NCBI RefSeq assembly: GCF_000761545.1
Contig: NZ_JPMY01000017.1
Coordinates: forward strand, 1 to 39,369
DNA: 39,369 bases
Direction: 5' to 3'
Origin: Pseudomonas sp. ML96
Lineage (GTDB): Bacteria > Pseudomonadota > Gammaproteobacteria > Pseudomonadales > Pseudomonadaceae
The notes beneath the pieces were generated by a model. The model was not told where the DNA came from. It did no database searches and saw only the letters and a list, made by a program, of their open reading frames with translations. How positions within the stretch are numbered: position 1 is the first letter of the stretch; each line of letters starts with the position of its first letter. Of this stretch, positions 24,534-33,961 are shown piece after piece. The position numbers and the translations under genes were made by a program.

Positions 24534-25502
24534 ATGAGCAACACGCCTTCCGTCACCGTCCACTATGCCCAGGCCATCCTCCAGGCCGCCGAGCGCCTGG
24601 CCCTGCCGCTAGCGGCCGAGCTGCGCGAGCCGAGTCATGAGGCGCGCATCCCGCTGGCCCGCCAGGACGCCTTGTGGGAGGCCTTCTGCGCCGCGGCCCA
24701 GGACCCGCTGATCGGCCTGCGCCTGGGCAATGCCCTGCAGGTCGGCCACCTGGACATGGTCGGCGCGCTGCTGATGAGCTGCGAGACTATGGGCGAGGCG
24801 CTGGAGGCCCTGCTGGAGTACTACCCGATCATCGGCGAGGGCGGTGAGTTTCATCTCGACGATGAGGGCGAGCAGCTGCGCCTGAGCTACCAGCCGCATT
24901 ACCAGGTGCGTCGCGAGGAACGCGTGGAGGCGGTGCTGGCCAGCCTGGCGCACATGAGCCGCTGGATCACCGGCGAGCGCGTGCAGCCGCTGGAGCTGCA
25001 CTTCGCCCATGCGCCGCAGGCGGCCGAGGCGCGTTACATCGAGCTACTCGGCTGCCCCCTGCAGTTCGGCTGCGCGGACAACGCGCTGCTGTTCGATCGC
25101 GCCGACCTCGAGGTACCACTGATCCAGGCCAACCCGATGATGCGCGAACACCTGCGCGGCCTAGCCGACAGTCTGCTCGAGCGCCTCGGCCAGCAGAGCC
25201 TGGCGGTGCGCGTGCAGCAGCAGCTGCGCCAGCAGCCGCGCTGGGGCAAGGAGCGCGTCGCCGAGCGCCTGGAACTGAGCGGGCGCCATCTGAACCGCAA
25301 GCTGGCCGAGGAGGGCACCAGCTTCAAGCTGCTGCGCGATCAGGTGCTGCACCAGATGGCCGAGCAGCGCCTGCGCGAGTCACCACGGGTGGCCGAGGTG
25401 GCCGAGGGCCTCGGTTTCTCCGACGAGAGTTCGTTCGCCAAGGCCTTCAGGCGCTGGAGCGGCATGACGCCGGGGCAGTTCCGCCAGGGGCTTGGCCAAT
25501 GA
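24534..25502 (+). CDS. AraC-family transcriptional regulator
   Basis: 322 residues: an N-terminal Arabinose_bd-type sensing domain (about 15-195) and a C-terminal double helix-turn-helix (about 235-318; RVAERLELSGRHLNRKLAEEGTSFKLLRDQVLHQMAEQRLRESPRVAEVAEGLGFSDESSFAKAFRRWSGMTPGQFR). This layout matches the OruR/ArgR-like Pseudomonas group. It is divergent from the flavin monooxygenase cluster and is the likely regulator of it. The stop overlaps the next gene's start by ATGA (25499-25502). Confidence 0.92.
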   Translation: MSNTPSVTVHYAQAILQAAERLALPLAAELREPSHEARIPLARQDALWEAFCAAAQDPLIGLRLGNALQVGHLDMVGALLMSCETMGEALEALLEYYPIIGEGGEFHLDDEGEQLRLSYQPHYQVRREERVEAVLASLAHMSRWITGERVQPLELHFAHAPQAAEARYIELLGCPLQFGCADNALLFDRADLEVPLIQANPMMREHLRGLADSLLERLGQQSLAVRVQQQLRQQPRWGKERVAERLELSGRHLNRKLAEEGTSFKLLRDQVLHQMAEQRLRESPRVAEVAEGLGFSDESSFAKAFRRWSGMTPGQFRQGLGQ

Positions 25503-26254
25503 GCGAGCTGCACGACGAGATCATGCTGGAAGAAGTGCGCGACGCCTGGGGCGTGATTCGCGTGTTCGAGGTCGGCGACTACCGCTTCCTCGAGTTCGGC
25601 GAGGCCATCGAGCAGAGCTGCACCTATACCCGCGACCCGGCCTGGCTGGAGTACGACTACACCCGTGCCATGCTGATCGGCGCGCTGTGCCACGAGGCGC
25701 CGGAGTCGGCGCTGTTCCTCGGCCTGGGCGGCGGCACGCTGACCCAGGCCTGTCTGAAGTTCCTCGAGCTGGATGATGTCGAGGTCATCGAGCTGCGCCC
25801 GGACGTGCCGCGCCTGGCCATGCAGTACCTGGGGCTGGCCGACGATCCGCGCCTGACCGTGCGCATCGGCGACGCCCTGGAGCTGCTCGACAGCGCCGAG
25901 TCCGCCGACCTGATCTTCGTCGACCTCTATACCGACACCGGCCCGGCGCCGGGTCACCTGGCCTGGCGTTTCCTGGAAAACTGCCAGAAGCGCCTCAACC
26001 CCGGTGGCTGGCTGGTGATCAACCAGTGGGGCACCGACGACGGCCGCCCGCTCGGCGCCGCCTTGCTGCGCGGCTTGTTCCATCGTCACTACTGGGAGAT
26101 TCCGGTCAAGGAGGGCAACGTCACCCTGCTGGTGCCGGCCGATCTCGACCAGGTGCTGGATGTCGAGGGGCTGACCGCCCGCGCCGAGGCTTTGAAACCG
26201 CGCCTGGGCTACTCCCTGCAGCCGCTGCTGGACGTGCTGCGCCCAGCCAGCTGA
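25499..26254 (+). CDS. Spermidine synthase-like methyltransferase-fold protein
   Basis: 251-residue Rossmann protein of the SpeE-like group. It shows ALFLGLGGGTLTQACLKFL (nucleotide-binding glycine loop, about 64-82), VEVIELRPDVPRLA (acidic residue after strand 2) and DLIFVDLYTDTGPAPGHL (motif with Asp where aminopropyltransferases keep DxxD-like residues). Many such stand-alone SpeE-like proteins are not true spermidine synthases. Translationally coupled to the AraC gene by ATGA, which ties it to the divergent monooxygenase cluster or its regulation. Reaction not predictable. Confidence 0.82.
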   Translation: MSELHDEIMLEEVRDAWGVIRVFEVGDYRFLEFGEAIEQSCTYTRDPAWLEYDYTRAMLIGALCHEAPESALFLGLGGGTLTQACLKFLELDDVEVIELRPDVPRLAMQYLGLADDPRLTVRIGDALELLDSAESADLIFVDLYTDTGPAPGHLAWRFLENCQKRLNPGGWLVINQWGTDDGRPLGAALLRGLFHRHYWEIPVKEGNVTLLVPADLDQVLDVEGLTARAEALKPRLGYSLQPLLDVLRPAS

Positions 26255-26308
26255 AGCACCGTTCGGCCGAGTAGCGCAAAATCCCACCCCGGAGTCAGCT
26301 TTTTCCTG

Positions 26309-26526
26309 TATGATTCGCGCCCGGCCAAAATCGGCCACGTTCAGGTAAGCATCTCCGAAGCGCTGCTTCGCTGCTGGTCCGCCCTTGCGGACTATCCTTG
26401 ACGCTCAATCCATCACGTCTTCGCAAATCCCCATCGCAGGGCTGCCAGGTTGACCCAAAAGGTCCTTCATGGCACGTGCAGCCTTTGCCACTCGGGTCTT
26501 TGCGGATGCACTTTCGAGGCAGACCC
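26309..26526 (+). promoter_or_regulatory. Putative promoter -10 and long structured leader of deaD
   Basis: A TATGAT at 26309-26314 could be a -10 element (no good -35), giving a leader of about 205 bases. Hairpins: CGAAGC-GCT-GCTTCG (26356-26370), GTCCGC-CCTT-GCGGAC (26377-26392) and GGGTCT (26494-26499) with AGACCC (26521-26526), the last enclosing the GAGG ribosome-binding site (26516-26519) and touching the start codon. Long leaders are typical of cold-shock helicase mRNAs; control by temperature is inference. Confidence 0.5.
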
Positions 26527-28224
<1,698 letters not shown>

Positions 28225-28239
28225 GTCCGCGCCGTAATG

Positions 28240-28267
28240 AAAAAGCCCCGCTCATGCGGGGCTTTTT
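28240..28267. terminator. Bidirectional rho-independent terminator after deaD
   Basis: GCCCCGC (28245-28251) pairs with GCGGGGC (28256-28262) around TCAT, flanked by five A and five T, serving deaD and the convergent small membrane protein gene. Confidence 0.93.
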
Positions 28268-28278
28268 CTTGCCTGCGA

Positions 28279-28677
28279 CTAAAGCGCTCGCCGACGGTCG
28301 AGCAGTACGGCCACGGCGGCCAGGACGATGGCCAGGCTGTAGGCGAACAGGCCCAGGTTGATGCCGAAGATCATCTTCTCCGAGCCATCGGACAGCACCA
28401 TGGAGCCGTCATAGCTGTGGCGCAGGGCGTAGGCGAGCAGGAAGCCGCCGGTGACGAACAGGGTCAGCAGGCTGCTCAGGCGGATTTCGTTCCGGAGCCA
28501 GACCAGCCACAGGCTGAAGGCGCCCAGCGCGCAGTTGGTCGCCAGCTGCCAGACCTCGTGCAGGCGCGCGTGGCCGGTCCATTGCGGATTGAACACGTGG
28601 CTGGCGTTGATCTCGAAGATCGGCACCACCACGGCGTAGAAGGCGATACCTACGGTGACCAGCAGTTTGGCGAGCAT
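28279..28677 (-). CDS. Small four-helix membrane protein, function unknown
   Basis: 132-residue protein with four predicted transmembrane helices (about 5-22, 45-62, 68-86, 103-125). The loop after helix 1, INASHVFNPQWTGHARLHEVWQL, contains several His and aromatic residues and resembles the DUF6640-type family as I remember it; that assignment is tentative. AAGGA 8 bases before ATG 28677 supports translation. It ends just inside the deaD terminator. Confidence 0.7.
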   Translation of the reverse strand: MLAKLLVTVGIAFYAVVVPIFEINASHVFNPQWTGHARLHEVWQLATNCALGAFSLWLVWLRNEIRLSSLLTLFVTGGFLLAYALRHSYDGSMVLSDGSEKMIFGINLGLFAYSLAIVLAAVAVLLDRRRAL

Positions 28678-28770
28678 GCAACAGTCCTTGTTGGGGAGGG
28701 TGTCGCTACTCTAACGGCTGGCTGGGCAAAGCGCAGCGGGGGCTGCGCTCGTGGTGCGTTGGTGACTTAG

Positions 28771-29538
28771 TCAGGCGAAGCTGTAGATATCCATGCCCAG
28801 AGCGCCATAGGTGAAGCCGCTGTGCTCGATATGGAACTCGCCACCGGCACCGAGGGCGAAATACAGCGGCAGCAGGTGCTCGTCGCTGGGGTGACTGCGC
28901 CGCGCGTGGGGCGCCTGGGCGCGGTAGTCGAGCAGGGCGGGGCGGTCGTCTGCGCTCAGCTTCTCCACCATCCAGTCGCGGAACTCGGCGGCCCAAGGCG
29001 TTATCGCCTCGGGGCCGGCGCGCCAGTCCAGCTCACCCAGGTTGTGGGTGATGCTGCCGGAGCCGAGCAACAGCACGCCCTGTTCGCGCAGAGCTGCCAG
29101 GGCCTGGCCGACGCGTACCTGCAGCTCCGGGCCGGCATGGCTGGGCAGTGATAGCTGCAGCACCGGTATATCGGCCTGCGGGTACATCAGCGACAGCGGC
29201 ACCCAGGCGCCATGATCCAGCGGGCGCTGCGGGTCCAGGCTGCTGCTCAGACCGGCTTCACCGAGCAGGCGTTGCACTTCGATAGCTAGTTCCGGGGCGC
29301 CAGGTGTGGGGTATTGCACCGCGTAGAGTGGCGCGGGGAAGCCGCCGAAGTCATGCCAGGTGGCGGGTTGCGGCGAGCTACCGATGCGCAGCTCGGGGCT
29401 TTCCCAATGCGCAGACACCACCAGAATGGCGCGCGGCCTGGGCAGCTCCGCCGCCAGGCGTGCCAGGGCGGGGCCGCTGGCGCCTGGCTCGAGGGCGAGC
29501 ATGGGCGAGCCGTGGGAAATGAACAGGGCGGGCAGCAT
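28771..29538 (-). CDS. ygiD: Extradiol ring-cleavage dioxygenase, DODA/YgiD type
   Basis: 255-residue metal-dependent class III extradiol dioxygenase similar to 4,5-DOPA dioxygenase (YgiD). Conserved metal and substrate residues are seen in FISHGSPMLAL, VVSAHWES, LDHGAWVPL and GSGSITHN. Bacterial YgiD homologues cleave DOPA in vitro; their natural substrates are uncertain, and catechol or quinone detoxification is a frequent suggestion. GGAGGA precedes ATG 29538 by 7 bases. The AT-rich upstream region 29581-29629 contains a palindrome that is probably its operator. Confidence 0.88.
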   Translation of the reverse strand: MLPALFISHGSPMLALEPGASGPALARLAAELPRPRAILVVSAHWESPELRIGSSPQPATWHDFGGFPAPLYAVQYPTPGAPELAIEVQRLLGEAGLSSSLDPQRPLDHGAWVPLSLMYPQADIPVLQLSLPSHAGPELQVRVGQALAALREQGVLLLGSGSITHNLGELDWRAGPEAITPWAAEFRDWMVEKLSADDRPALLDYRAQAPHARRSHPSDEHLLPLYFALGAGGEFHIEHSGFTYGALGMDIYSFA

Positions 29539-29580
29539 GGAACAATCCTCCGAAACGATGCTGCCTATGGTGGTCGCCTG

Positions 29581-29629
29581 AACTATCTAAATCCAATATA
29601 AATAGCTGGAAATACCTATCTAGATAGTT
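29581..29629. promoter_or_regulatory. Candidate operator upstream of ygiD
   Basis: CTATCTAGATAG is a perfect 12-base palindrome at 29616-29627. The outer half-site AACTATCTA at 29581-29589 is an exact inverted copy of TAGATAGTT at 29621-29629, 40 bases apart. The region is AT-rich against a GC-rich background and lies 43 bases upstream of the ygiD start. No regulator gene is adjacent, so the binding protein is unknown; HxlR/MarR-type quinone sensors use sites of similar look. Confidence 0.55.
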
Positions 29630-29631
29630 GG

Positions 29632-30039
29632 CTATATCTGCTCGGTTTCGAGGTTGGCCTTGGCCGCCAGCTCGTCGAAGACCTCGGGCGTCAGCGCCGC
29701 TTCGCCGGCGCCATCGAGCACCTCACGCGGGTGTTCGCTGCCGGGGATGCTGCTGTCGAGCATGCTCAGCAACTGCGCGCCGCGTGGGGTGAGGACGAAG
29801 TTCTCGCCGTTGCCGCCATCAATCTCTGGGCGTGGCTCGATGAAGCCGTTCTCCAGCAGCTGCGCTTCGTAGCGTGTGGATTCGGCGCGGAAGTGGTCGA
29901 GGTTGTCGATGTGCTCACCGGCGCGGTCCAGCTCGCCGGCCAGTTCTTCGGCGTATTGGCGCGGGGCGAAGGGCTTGCCAGCGGAGTTCTGAGCCTCATG
30001 CAGCAGGCGTTCGATCAGGTCCCATTGGTAGACGGCCAT
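29632..30039 (-). CDS. Small winged-helix-like protein (DUF2513-like)
   Basis: 135-residue acidic protein. The pattern WDLIERLLHEAQ...HIDNLDHFRAESTRYEAQLLENGFIEPRPEIDGGNGENFVLTPRGAQLLSML resembles DUF2513, a winged-helix fold where a beta wing follows a ligand- or DNA-contacting helix. GGAGA 7 bases before ATG 30039 sets the start. It sits between htpX and ygiD on the same strand, behind the htpX terminator. It could be a regulator of ygiD, but nothing in the sequence proves this. Confidence 0.65.
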   Translation of the reverse strand: MAVYQWDLIERLLHEAQNSAGKPFAPRQYAEELAGELDRAGEHIDNLDHFRAESTRYEAQLLENGFIEPRPEIDGGNGENFVLTPRGAQLLSMLDSSIPGSEHPREVLDGAGEAALTPEVFDELAAKANLETEQI

Positions 30040-30120
30040 GGTGTTTCTCCCGTAGGCGGTTGGGCTTACAGGTTCCGACTGGCGAGCGCGCTGCAAGGTT
30101 CGAGCTTTTTCGCGGGCAAT

Positions 30121-30147
30121 AAAAAAGGCGATCCGTGGATCGCCTTT
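30121..30147 (-). terminator. Rho-independent terminator of htpX
   Basis: On the minus strand GGCGATC (30144-30138 region) pairs with GATCGCC around a short loop, followed by six T (complement of 30126-30121). It lies 17 bases after the htpX stop. Confidence 0.9.
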
Positions 30148-30163
30148 CTCATTGACGCTGCTA

Positions 30164-31039
30164 TCAGCCGCGGCGGCGCAGGGCCTCGATACGGTCTTCC
30201 AGCGGCGGGTGGGTCATCAGCAGGCCGGCGAGGCCGTTCTTCAGGCCACCGTTGATGCCGAAGGCGGTCATGCTGCTCGGCATGTGTACCGGCACGCCCT
30301 GTTCGGCGCGCAGGCGCTCCAGGGCGGCGATCATGGCGCCAGTACCGGCCAGGCGGGCGCCGGCATCGTCGGCCTTGAACTCGCGGCGACGGGAGAACCA
30401 CATGACGATGATGCTGGCCAGGATGCCCAGTACCAGCTCGGCGAAAATGGTCGCGACGATGTAGCCAATGCCGTGACCTTCGCCTTCGTTCTTCAGGATC
30501 GCCTTGTCGACGAAGTTGCCGAAGATACGCGCGAAGAACATGACGAAGGTGTTCACCACGCCCTGAATCATGGCCAGGGTGACCATGTCGCCGTTGGCCA
30601 CGTGGCCGATTTCGTGGGCCAGCACTGCCTTCACTTCATCGGGCGAGAAACGCTCCAGCAGGCCCTGGCTGACGGCCACCAGGGCGTCGTTCTTGTTCCA
30701 GCCGGTGGCGAAGGCGTTGGATTCGTAGGCGGGGAAGATGCCCACTTCCGGCATCTTGATGCCGGCATCGCGGGACAGCTCTTCGACGGTCTGCAGCAGC
30801 CACTGTTCGTGGCGGGTGCGCGGCTGGGTGATGATCTCGGTGCCGGTGCTCATCTTCGCCATCCACTTGGACATGAACAGCGAGATGAAGGAGCCGACGA
30901 AGCCGAACACGGCGCAGAAGATCAGCAGGCTGCCGTAGTTCTGGCCGGTGAAGCGGTCGACCCCGAGCAGCTTCAGGGTGACGCTGGCGATCAACAGCAC
31001 CGCCAGGTTGGTGGCCAGGAACAATACGATACGCATCAT
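30164..31039 (-). CDS. htpX: Membrane zinc protease HtpX
   Basis: 291-residue inner-membrane M48 metalloprotease that degrades damaged membrane proteins together with FtsH. Two N-terminal helices (about 4-25 and 37-58), then the zinc motif HEIGH at 142-146, two further helices (about 158-178 and 192-212), the third ligand Glu in [17 protein letters not shown], and the C-terminal [16 protein letters not shown]. An apparently good promoter lies at 31114-31086 on the same strand, so it can be expressed independently of the gene behind it. Confidence 0.96.
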   Translation of the reverse strand: MMRIVLFLATNLAVLLIASVTLKLLGVDRFTGQNYGSLLIFCAVFGFVGSFISLFMSKWMAKMSTGTEIITQPRTRHEQWLLQTVEELSRDAGIKMPEVGIFPAYESNAFATGWNKNDALVAVSQGLLERFSPDEVKAVLAHEIGHVANGDMVTLAMIQGVVNTFVMFFARIFGNFVDKAILKNEGEGHGIGYIVATIFAELVLGILASIIVMWFSRRREFKADDAGARLAGTGAMIAALERLRAEQGVPVHMPSSMTAFGINGGLKNGLAGLLMTHPPLEDRIEALRRRG

Positions 31040-31085
31040 GGTGGAAAGCTTCTCCTCAGGCGAGAGACGGTCTAAGTATGCGAGC

Positions 31086-31114
31086 TATATAAGGTTGAGC
31101 CGCTGTGCCTTCAA
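31086..31114 (-). promoter_or_regulatory. Promoter of htpX
   Basis: On the minus strand TTGAAG (31114-31109) is separated by 17 bases from TATATA (31091-31086). Transcription would begin near 31079, about 40 bases before the start codon. The -35 resembles the heat-shock CTTGAA, but the -10 is sigma-70-like, so heat-shock control is not established. Confidence 0.6.
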
Positions 31115-31127
31115 CCGAGGCACTATT

Positions 31128-31580
31128 TCAAACTATGTCGTTTGCCGGGCTCAGGCTGCTCTCGAACAGCTGGCGAGTAAGGCGTGCGACCTTTTCGCTG
31201 CTCTGCTGGTTCAGTGCGTCGCGCAGCTGCCAGGCGAGGGTGGCGTGCACGCGGCGCACGCTGGCTGGCAGCGCGTCGCCCTGGGGAAGAGCATGGGGTA
31301 CACCACGTGACAGGCGCATGAAGCCCTTCTCGGTGAGTACGGCCTGGTCGAGTGCGTCGTAGGCGATGGTCGACTCGAAGCGCACGTAACCTTCCTCGGC
31401 CAGCCACAGCAGGGCGCCTAGACAGGCCTGGTGACGCTTGCTGGGCAGGCCGAATTCGTCGGGTTCCTCGCGGCCGATCAGGTCTTCCACATACAGCGCC
31501 ACCTTGCGCGGGAAGGCCTGATAGAGCGCCAGCATGCCGCTGGCGGCATCCTTGTAGAACTCGTCGATCTGCAGGTCCAT
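31128..31580 (-). CDS. Conserved hypothetical protein with winged-helix-like core
   Basis: 150-residue soluble protein. The middle part (HQACLGALLWLAEEGYVRFESTIAYDALDQAVLTEKGFMRLSR) reads like a winged helix: recognition helix, GYVRFE strand, then LTEKGF wing. The C-terminal half is helical and charged. Its start lies 8 bases after the alaA stop, so it belongs to the same transcript. I recall a hypothetical gene between htpX and this aminotransferase in P. aeruginosa, supporting conservation. Function unknown. Confidence 0.78.
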   Translation of the reverse strand: MDLQIDEFYKDAASGMLALYQAFPRKVALYVEDLIGREEPDEFGLPSKRHQACLGALLWLAEEGYVRFESTIAYDALDQAVLTEKGFMRLSRGVPHALPQGDALPASVRRVHATLAWQLRDALNQQSSEKVARLTRQLFESSLSPANDIV

Positions 31581-31588
31581 GGCCGGCT

Positions 31589-32800
31589 TTACTGGCGGTA
31601 GGACTTGAGGAAGTTGCCAATGCGGCCGATGGCCTGCTCCAGATCATCGACGCGGGGCAGGGTGACCACGCGGAAGTGGTCCGGCCATGGCCAGTTGAAG
31701 GCGGTGCCCTGGACGATCAGCAGCTTCTCGGAGAGCAGCAGGTCGAGAACGAATTTCTCGTCGTTGTGGATCGGGCAGACCTTCGGATCGATCTTGGGGA
31801 AGGCGTACAGCGCGCCCATCGGCTTGACGCAGCTGACCCCGGGGATGTCGTTGAGCAGTTCCCAGGTGCGGTTGCGTTGCTCCAGCAGGCGGCCTTGCGG
31901 CAGCACCAGGTCATTGATGCTCTGGTAGCCGCCCAGCGCGGTCTGGATCGCGTGCTGGCTCGGCACGTTGGCGCACAGGCGCATGTTGGCCAAGATATCC
32001 AGACCCTCGATGTAGCTCTGCGCGCGGTGTTTCGGACCGGAGATGGCCACCCAGCCGGAACGGAAGCCGGCCACGCGGTAGCTCTTGGACAGGCCGTTGA
32101 AGGTCAGGCAGAGCACGTCCGGCGCCAGCGAGGCGGTGGAGATGTGCTGGGCCTCGTCGTAGAGGATCTTGTCGTAGATCTCGTCGGAGAACAGCACCAG
32201 GTTGTGCTGGCGCGCCAGCTCGACGATGCCTTCCAGTACTTCCTTGGAATACACGGCGCCGGTCGGGTTGTTCGGGTTGATCAGCACGATGGCCTTGGTG
32301 TTGCTGCTGATCTTGGCCTTCATGTCGGCCAGGTCGGGGAACCAGCCAGCCTGCTCGTCGCACAGGTAGTGCACCGGCTTGCCGCCGGACAGAGCCACTG
32401 CAGCGGTCCACAGCGGGTAGTCAGGCGCCGGGATCAGTACCTCGTCACCGTTGTTGAGCAGGGCCTGCATGGCCATCACGATCAGCTCGGACACGCCGTT
32501 GCCGAGGTAGATGTCCTCGATGCCGACGCCTTCCACCTGCTTCTGCTGGTAGTACTGCATCACCGCCTTGCGCGCGCTGAACAGGCCCTTGGAATCGCTG
32601 TAGCCTTGCGCGGTGGGCAGGTTGCGGATCACGTCCTGGAGGATTTCCTCCGGGGCTTCGAAACCGAACGGCGCCGGGTTGCCGATGTTCAGCTTGAGGA
32701 TGCGATGGCCTTCCTCTTCCAGGCGTTTGGCGTGCTTGAGCACCGGTCCGCGGATGTCGTAGCAGACGTTGGCGAGCTTGTTCGATTTGCTGACCTGCAT
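31589..32800 (-). CDS. alaA: Alanine-synthesising aminotransferase AlaA (PLP fold type I)
   Basis: 403-residue pyridoxal-phosphate aminotransferase almost colinear with E. coli AlaA (YfbQ), which makes alanine from pyruvate and glutamate. Signatures: [59 protein letters not shown], the PLP Lys239 in [17 protein letters not shown], and [22 protein letters not shown]. Start ATG 32800. It is divergent from msrB, with 169 bases between starts, and is followed by the small hypothetical gene 8 bases after its stop. Confidence 0.95.
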   Translation of the reverse strand: MQVSKSNKLANVCYDIRGPVLKHAKRLEEEGHRILKLNIGNPAPFGFEAPEEILQDVIRNLPTAQGYSDSKGLFSARKAVMQYYQQKQVEGVGIEDIYLGNGVSELIVMAMQALLNNGDEVLIPAPDYPLWTAAVALSGGKPVHYLCDEQAGWFPDLADMKAKISSNTKAIVLINPNNPTGAVYSKEVLEGIVELARQHNLVLFSDEIYDKILYDEAQHISTASLAPDVLCLTFNGLSKSYRVAGFRSGWVAISGPKHRAQSYIEGLDILANMRLCANVPSQHAIQTALGGYQSINDLVLPQGRLLEQRNRTWELLNDIPGVSCVKPMGALYAFPKIDPKVCPIHNDEKFVLDLLLSEKLLIVQGTAFNWPWPDHFRVVTLPRVDDLEQAIGRIGNFLKSYRQ

Positions 32801-32882
32801 GATGCTGTGTCCCGATGTGAAGATGCCGCTGGCGGCGCAGGGAAAAATCGTCCTTGCCGGCTGTAATGCGGCAGAAAGACTG

Positions 32883-32949
32883 GCGTCCAAAGAGGGACGC
32901 ATGATACGTGCGGCCCGGTGCCCGGAAAAGGTAGCTGCCGGGCTTTTTT
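32883..32949 (+). terminator. Terminator-like hairpin with upstream stem in the msrB leader
   Basis: GCCCGG (32920-32925) pairs with CCGGGC (32938-32943), directly followed by six T (32944-32949). A second copy of the 5' arm, GCCCGG at 32913-32918, could pair with the same 3' arm. A separate hairpin GCGTCC...GGACGC lies at 32883-32900. No plus-strand gene precedes it, since alaA runs the other way, so it either ends a short leader RNA or attenuates msrB 20 bases downstream. Confidence 0.65.
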
Positions 32950-32969
32950 CCTGCTCTGAGGTGTACCCC

Positions 32970-33362
32970 ATGGAAAAGATCGATAAACCCCTGGAAGCCT
33001 GGCGTGACGAGCTCTCCGACGCGCAGTTCCATGTCTGCCGGCTGGGCGGCACCGAGCGTGCCTTCACTGGCGAGTACCACGACAGCAAGGTGCCTGGCAT
33101 CTACCACTGCGCCTGCTGCGGTGAGGCGCTGTTCGACTCGGACGCCAAGTACGACTCCGGCAGCGGCTGGCCCAGCTATTTCCAGCCGGTGAATGGCGAG
33201 GTGATCACCGAGAAGGAGGACTTCAGCCACGGCATGCACCGCATCGAGGTGAAGTGCGGCAAGTGCGATGCCCACCTGGGTCACGTCTTCCCCGATGGTC
33301 CGCGGCCGACCGGGTTGCGCTACTGCATCAATTCGGTGTCGCTGAAGCTGATTCCGCGCTGA
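32970..33362 (+). CDS. msrB: Peptide-methionine (R)-S-oxide reductase MsrB
   Basis: 130-residue repair enzyme that reduces the R epimer of protein-bound methionine sulfoxide. The four zinc cysteines form two CxxC pairs (Cys47/Cys50 and Cys96/Cys99), the substrate Trp is in GSGWPSY (Trp67) and the catalytic cysteine is Cys119 in [13 protein letters not shown] about 8 bases before ATG 32970 supports the start. A terminator-like hairpin lies in its leader and a normal terminator at 33372-33400. Gpx, ospR and msrC are close by, giving an oxidative-damage island. Confidence 0.97.
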   Translation: MEKIDKPLEAWRDELSDAQFHVCRLGGTERAFTGEYHDSKVPGIYHCACCGEALFDSDAKYDSGSGWPSYFQPVNGEVITEKEDFSHGMHRIEVKCGKCDAHLGHVFPDGPRPTGLRYCINSVSLKLIPR

Positions 33363-33371
33363 GTTGATAGC

Positions 33372-33400
33372 GAGGCTCGCCGACCGGCGGGCCTCTTTTT
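33372..33400 (+). terminator. Rho-independent terminator after msrB
   Basis: GAGGC (33372-33376) pairs with GCCTC (33391-33395) and CGCCG (33378-33382) with CGGCG (33385-33389), followed by five T. It separates msrB from the gpx promoter. Confidence 0.9.
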
Positions 33401-33403
33401 ACG

Positions 33404-33441
33404 GCAATTAAATTGTGCGCAATTGAATTGCTCGCTATATT
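33404..33441 (+). promoter_or_regulatory. gpx-ospR promoter with double OhrR/MarR-type operator
   Basis: GCAATT-A-AATTG (33404-33415) and CAATT-G-AATTGC (33420-33431) are two AATTnAATT palindromes that also form one large dyad with a single mismatch. They match the look of OhrR boxes. A -35 TTGTGC (33413-33418) and -10 TATATT (33436-33441) with 17-base spacing overlap them, so a bound repressor would block RNA polymerase. The adjacent ospR product is the obvious binder, as known for P. aeruginosa OspR and its peroxidase gene. Confidence 0.8.
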
Positions 33442-33475
33442 CCTCGCACATTCACCGCTAGCGGAGCCACAGGCC

Positions 33476-33961
33476 ATGAGCGACAAGCTTTTCGATATCC
33501 CGGTTACCACCATCAAGGGCGAGCAGAAGACGCTCAAGGACTTCGGCGGCAAGGCCGTGCTGGTGGTCAATACCGCCAGCAAGTGCGGCTTCACTCCGCA
33601 GTACAAGGGCCTGGAGAGCATCTGGCAGCAGTACAAGGACAAGGGCCTGGTGGTGCTGGGCTTCCCCTGCAACCAGTTCGGCAAGCAGGAGCCGGGTGAC
33701 GAGGGTGCGATCAGCGAGTTCTGCGAGCTGAACTTCGGCGTCAGCTTCCCACTGTTCAAGAAGATCGACGTCAACGGCAGCGACGCCCATCCGCTGTACG
33801 TGCAACTCAAGCAGCGCGCACCAGGCCTGCTCGGCAGCAAGGGCATCAAGTGGAACTTCACCAAGTTCCTGATCAGCGCCGACGGCGCCGAGGTCAAGCG
33901 CTTCGCCCCGACCACCAAGCCGGAAGAGCTGAGCTCCGAGATCGAAGCGCTGCTGAAATGA
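33476..33961 (+). CDS. Glutathione peroxidase family thiol peroxidase
   Basis: 161-residue peroxidase that reduces hydroperoxides, normally with thioredoxin in bacteria despite the family name. Peroxidatic Cys37 lies in VVNTASKCGFTPQYKGLE; the conserved FPCNQFGKQEPG and KWNFTKFL segments supply the Gln, Trp and Asn of the active site. ATG 33476 follows the promoter/operator at 33404-33441 by 34 bases. The stop overlaps the ospR start by ATGA (33958-33961), so peroxidase and its regulator are made together. Confidence 0.95.
   Translation: MSDKLFDIPVTTIKGEQKTLKDFGGKAVLVVNTASKCGFTPQYKGLESIWQQYKDKGLVVLGFPCNQFGKQEPGDEGAISEFCELNFGVSFPLFKKIDVNGSDAHPLYVQLKQRAPGLLGSKGIKWNFTKFLISADGAEVKRFAPTTKPEELSSEIEALLK

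Noticed and set aside
26398..26526. N-terminal extension of DeaD from an upstream ATG
   Set aside because: Family proteins start at the TFADLGLHPSIL region, a ribosome-binding site precedes 26527, and the extension would encode the structured leader.
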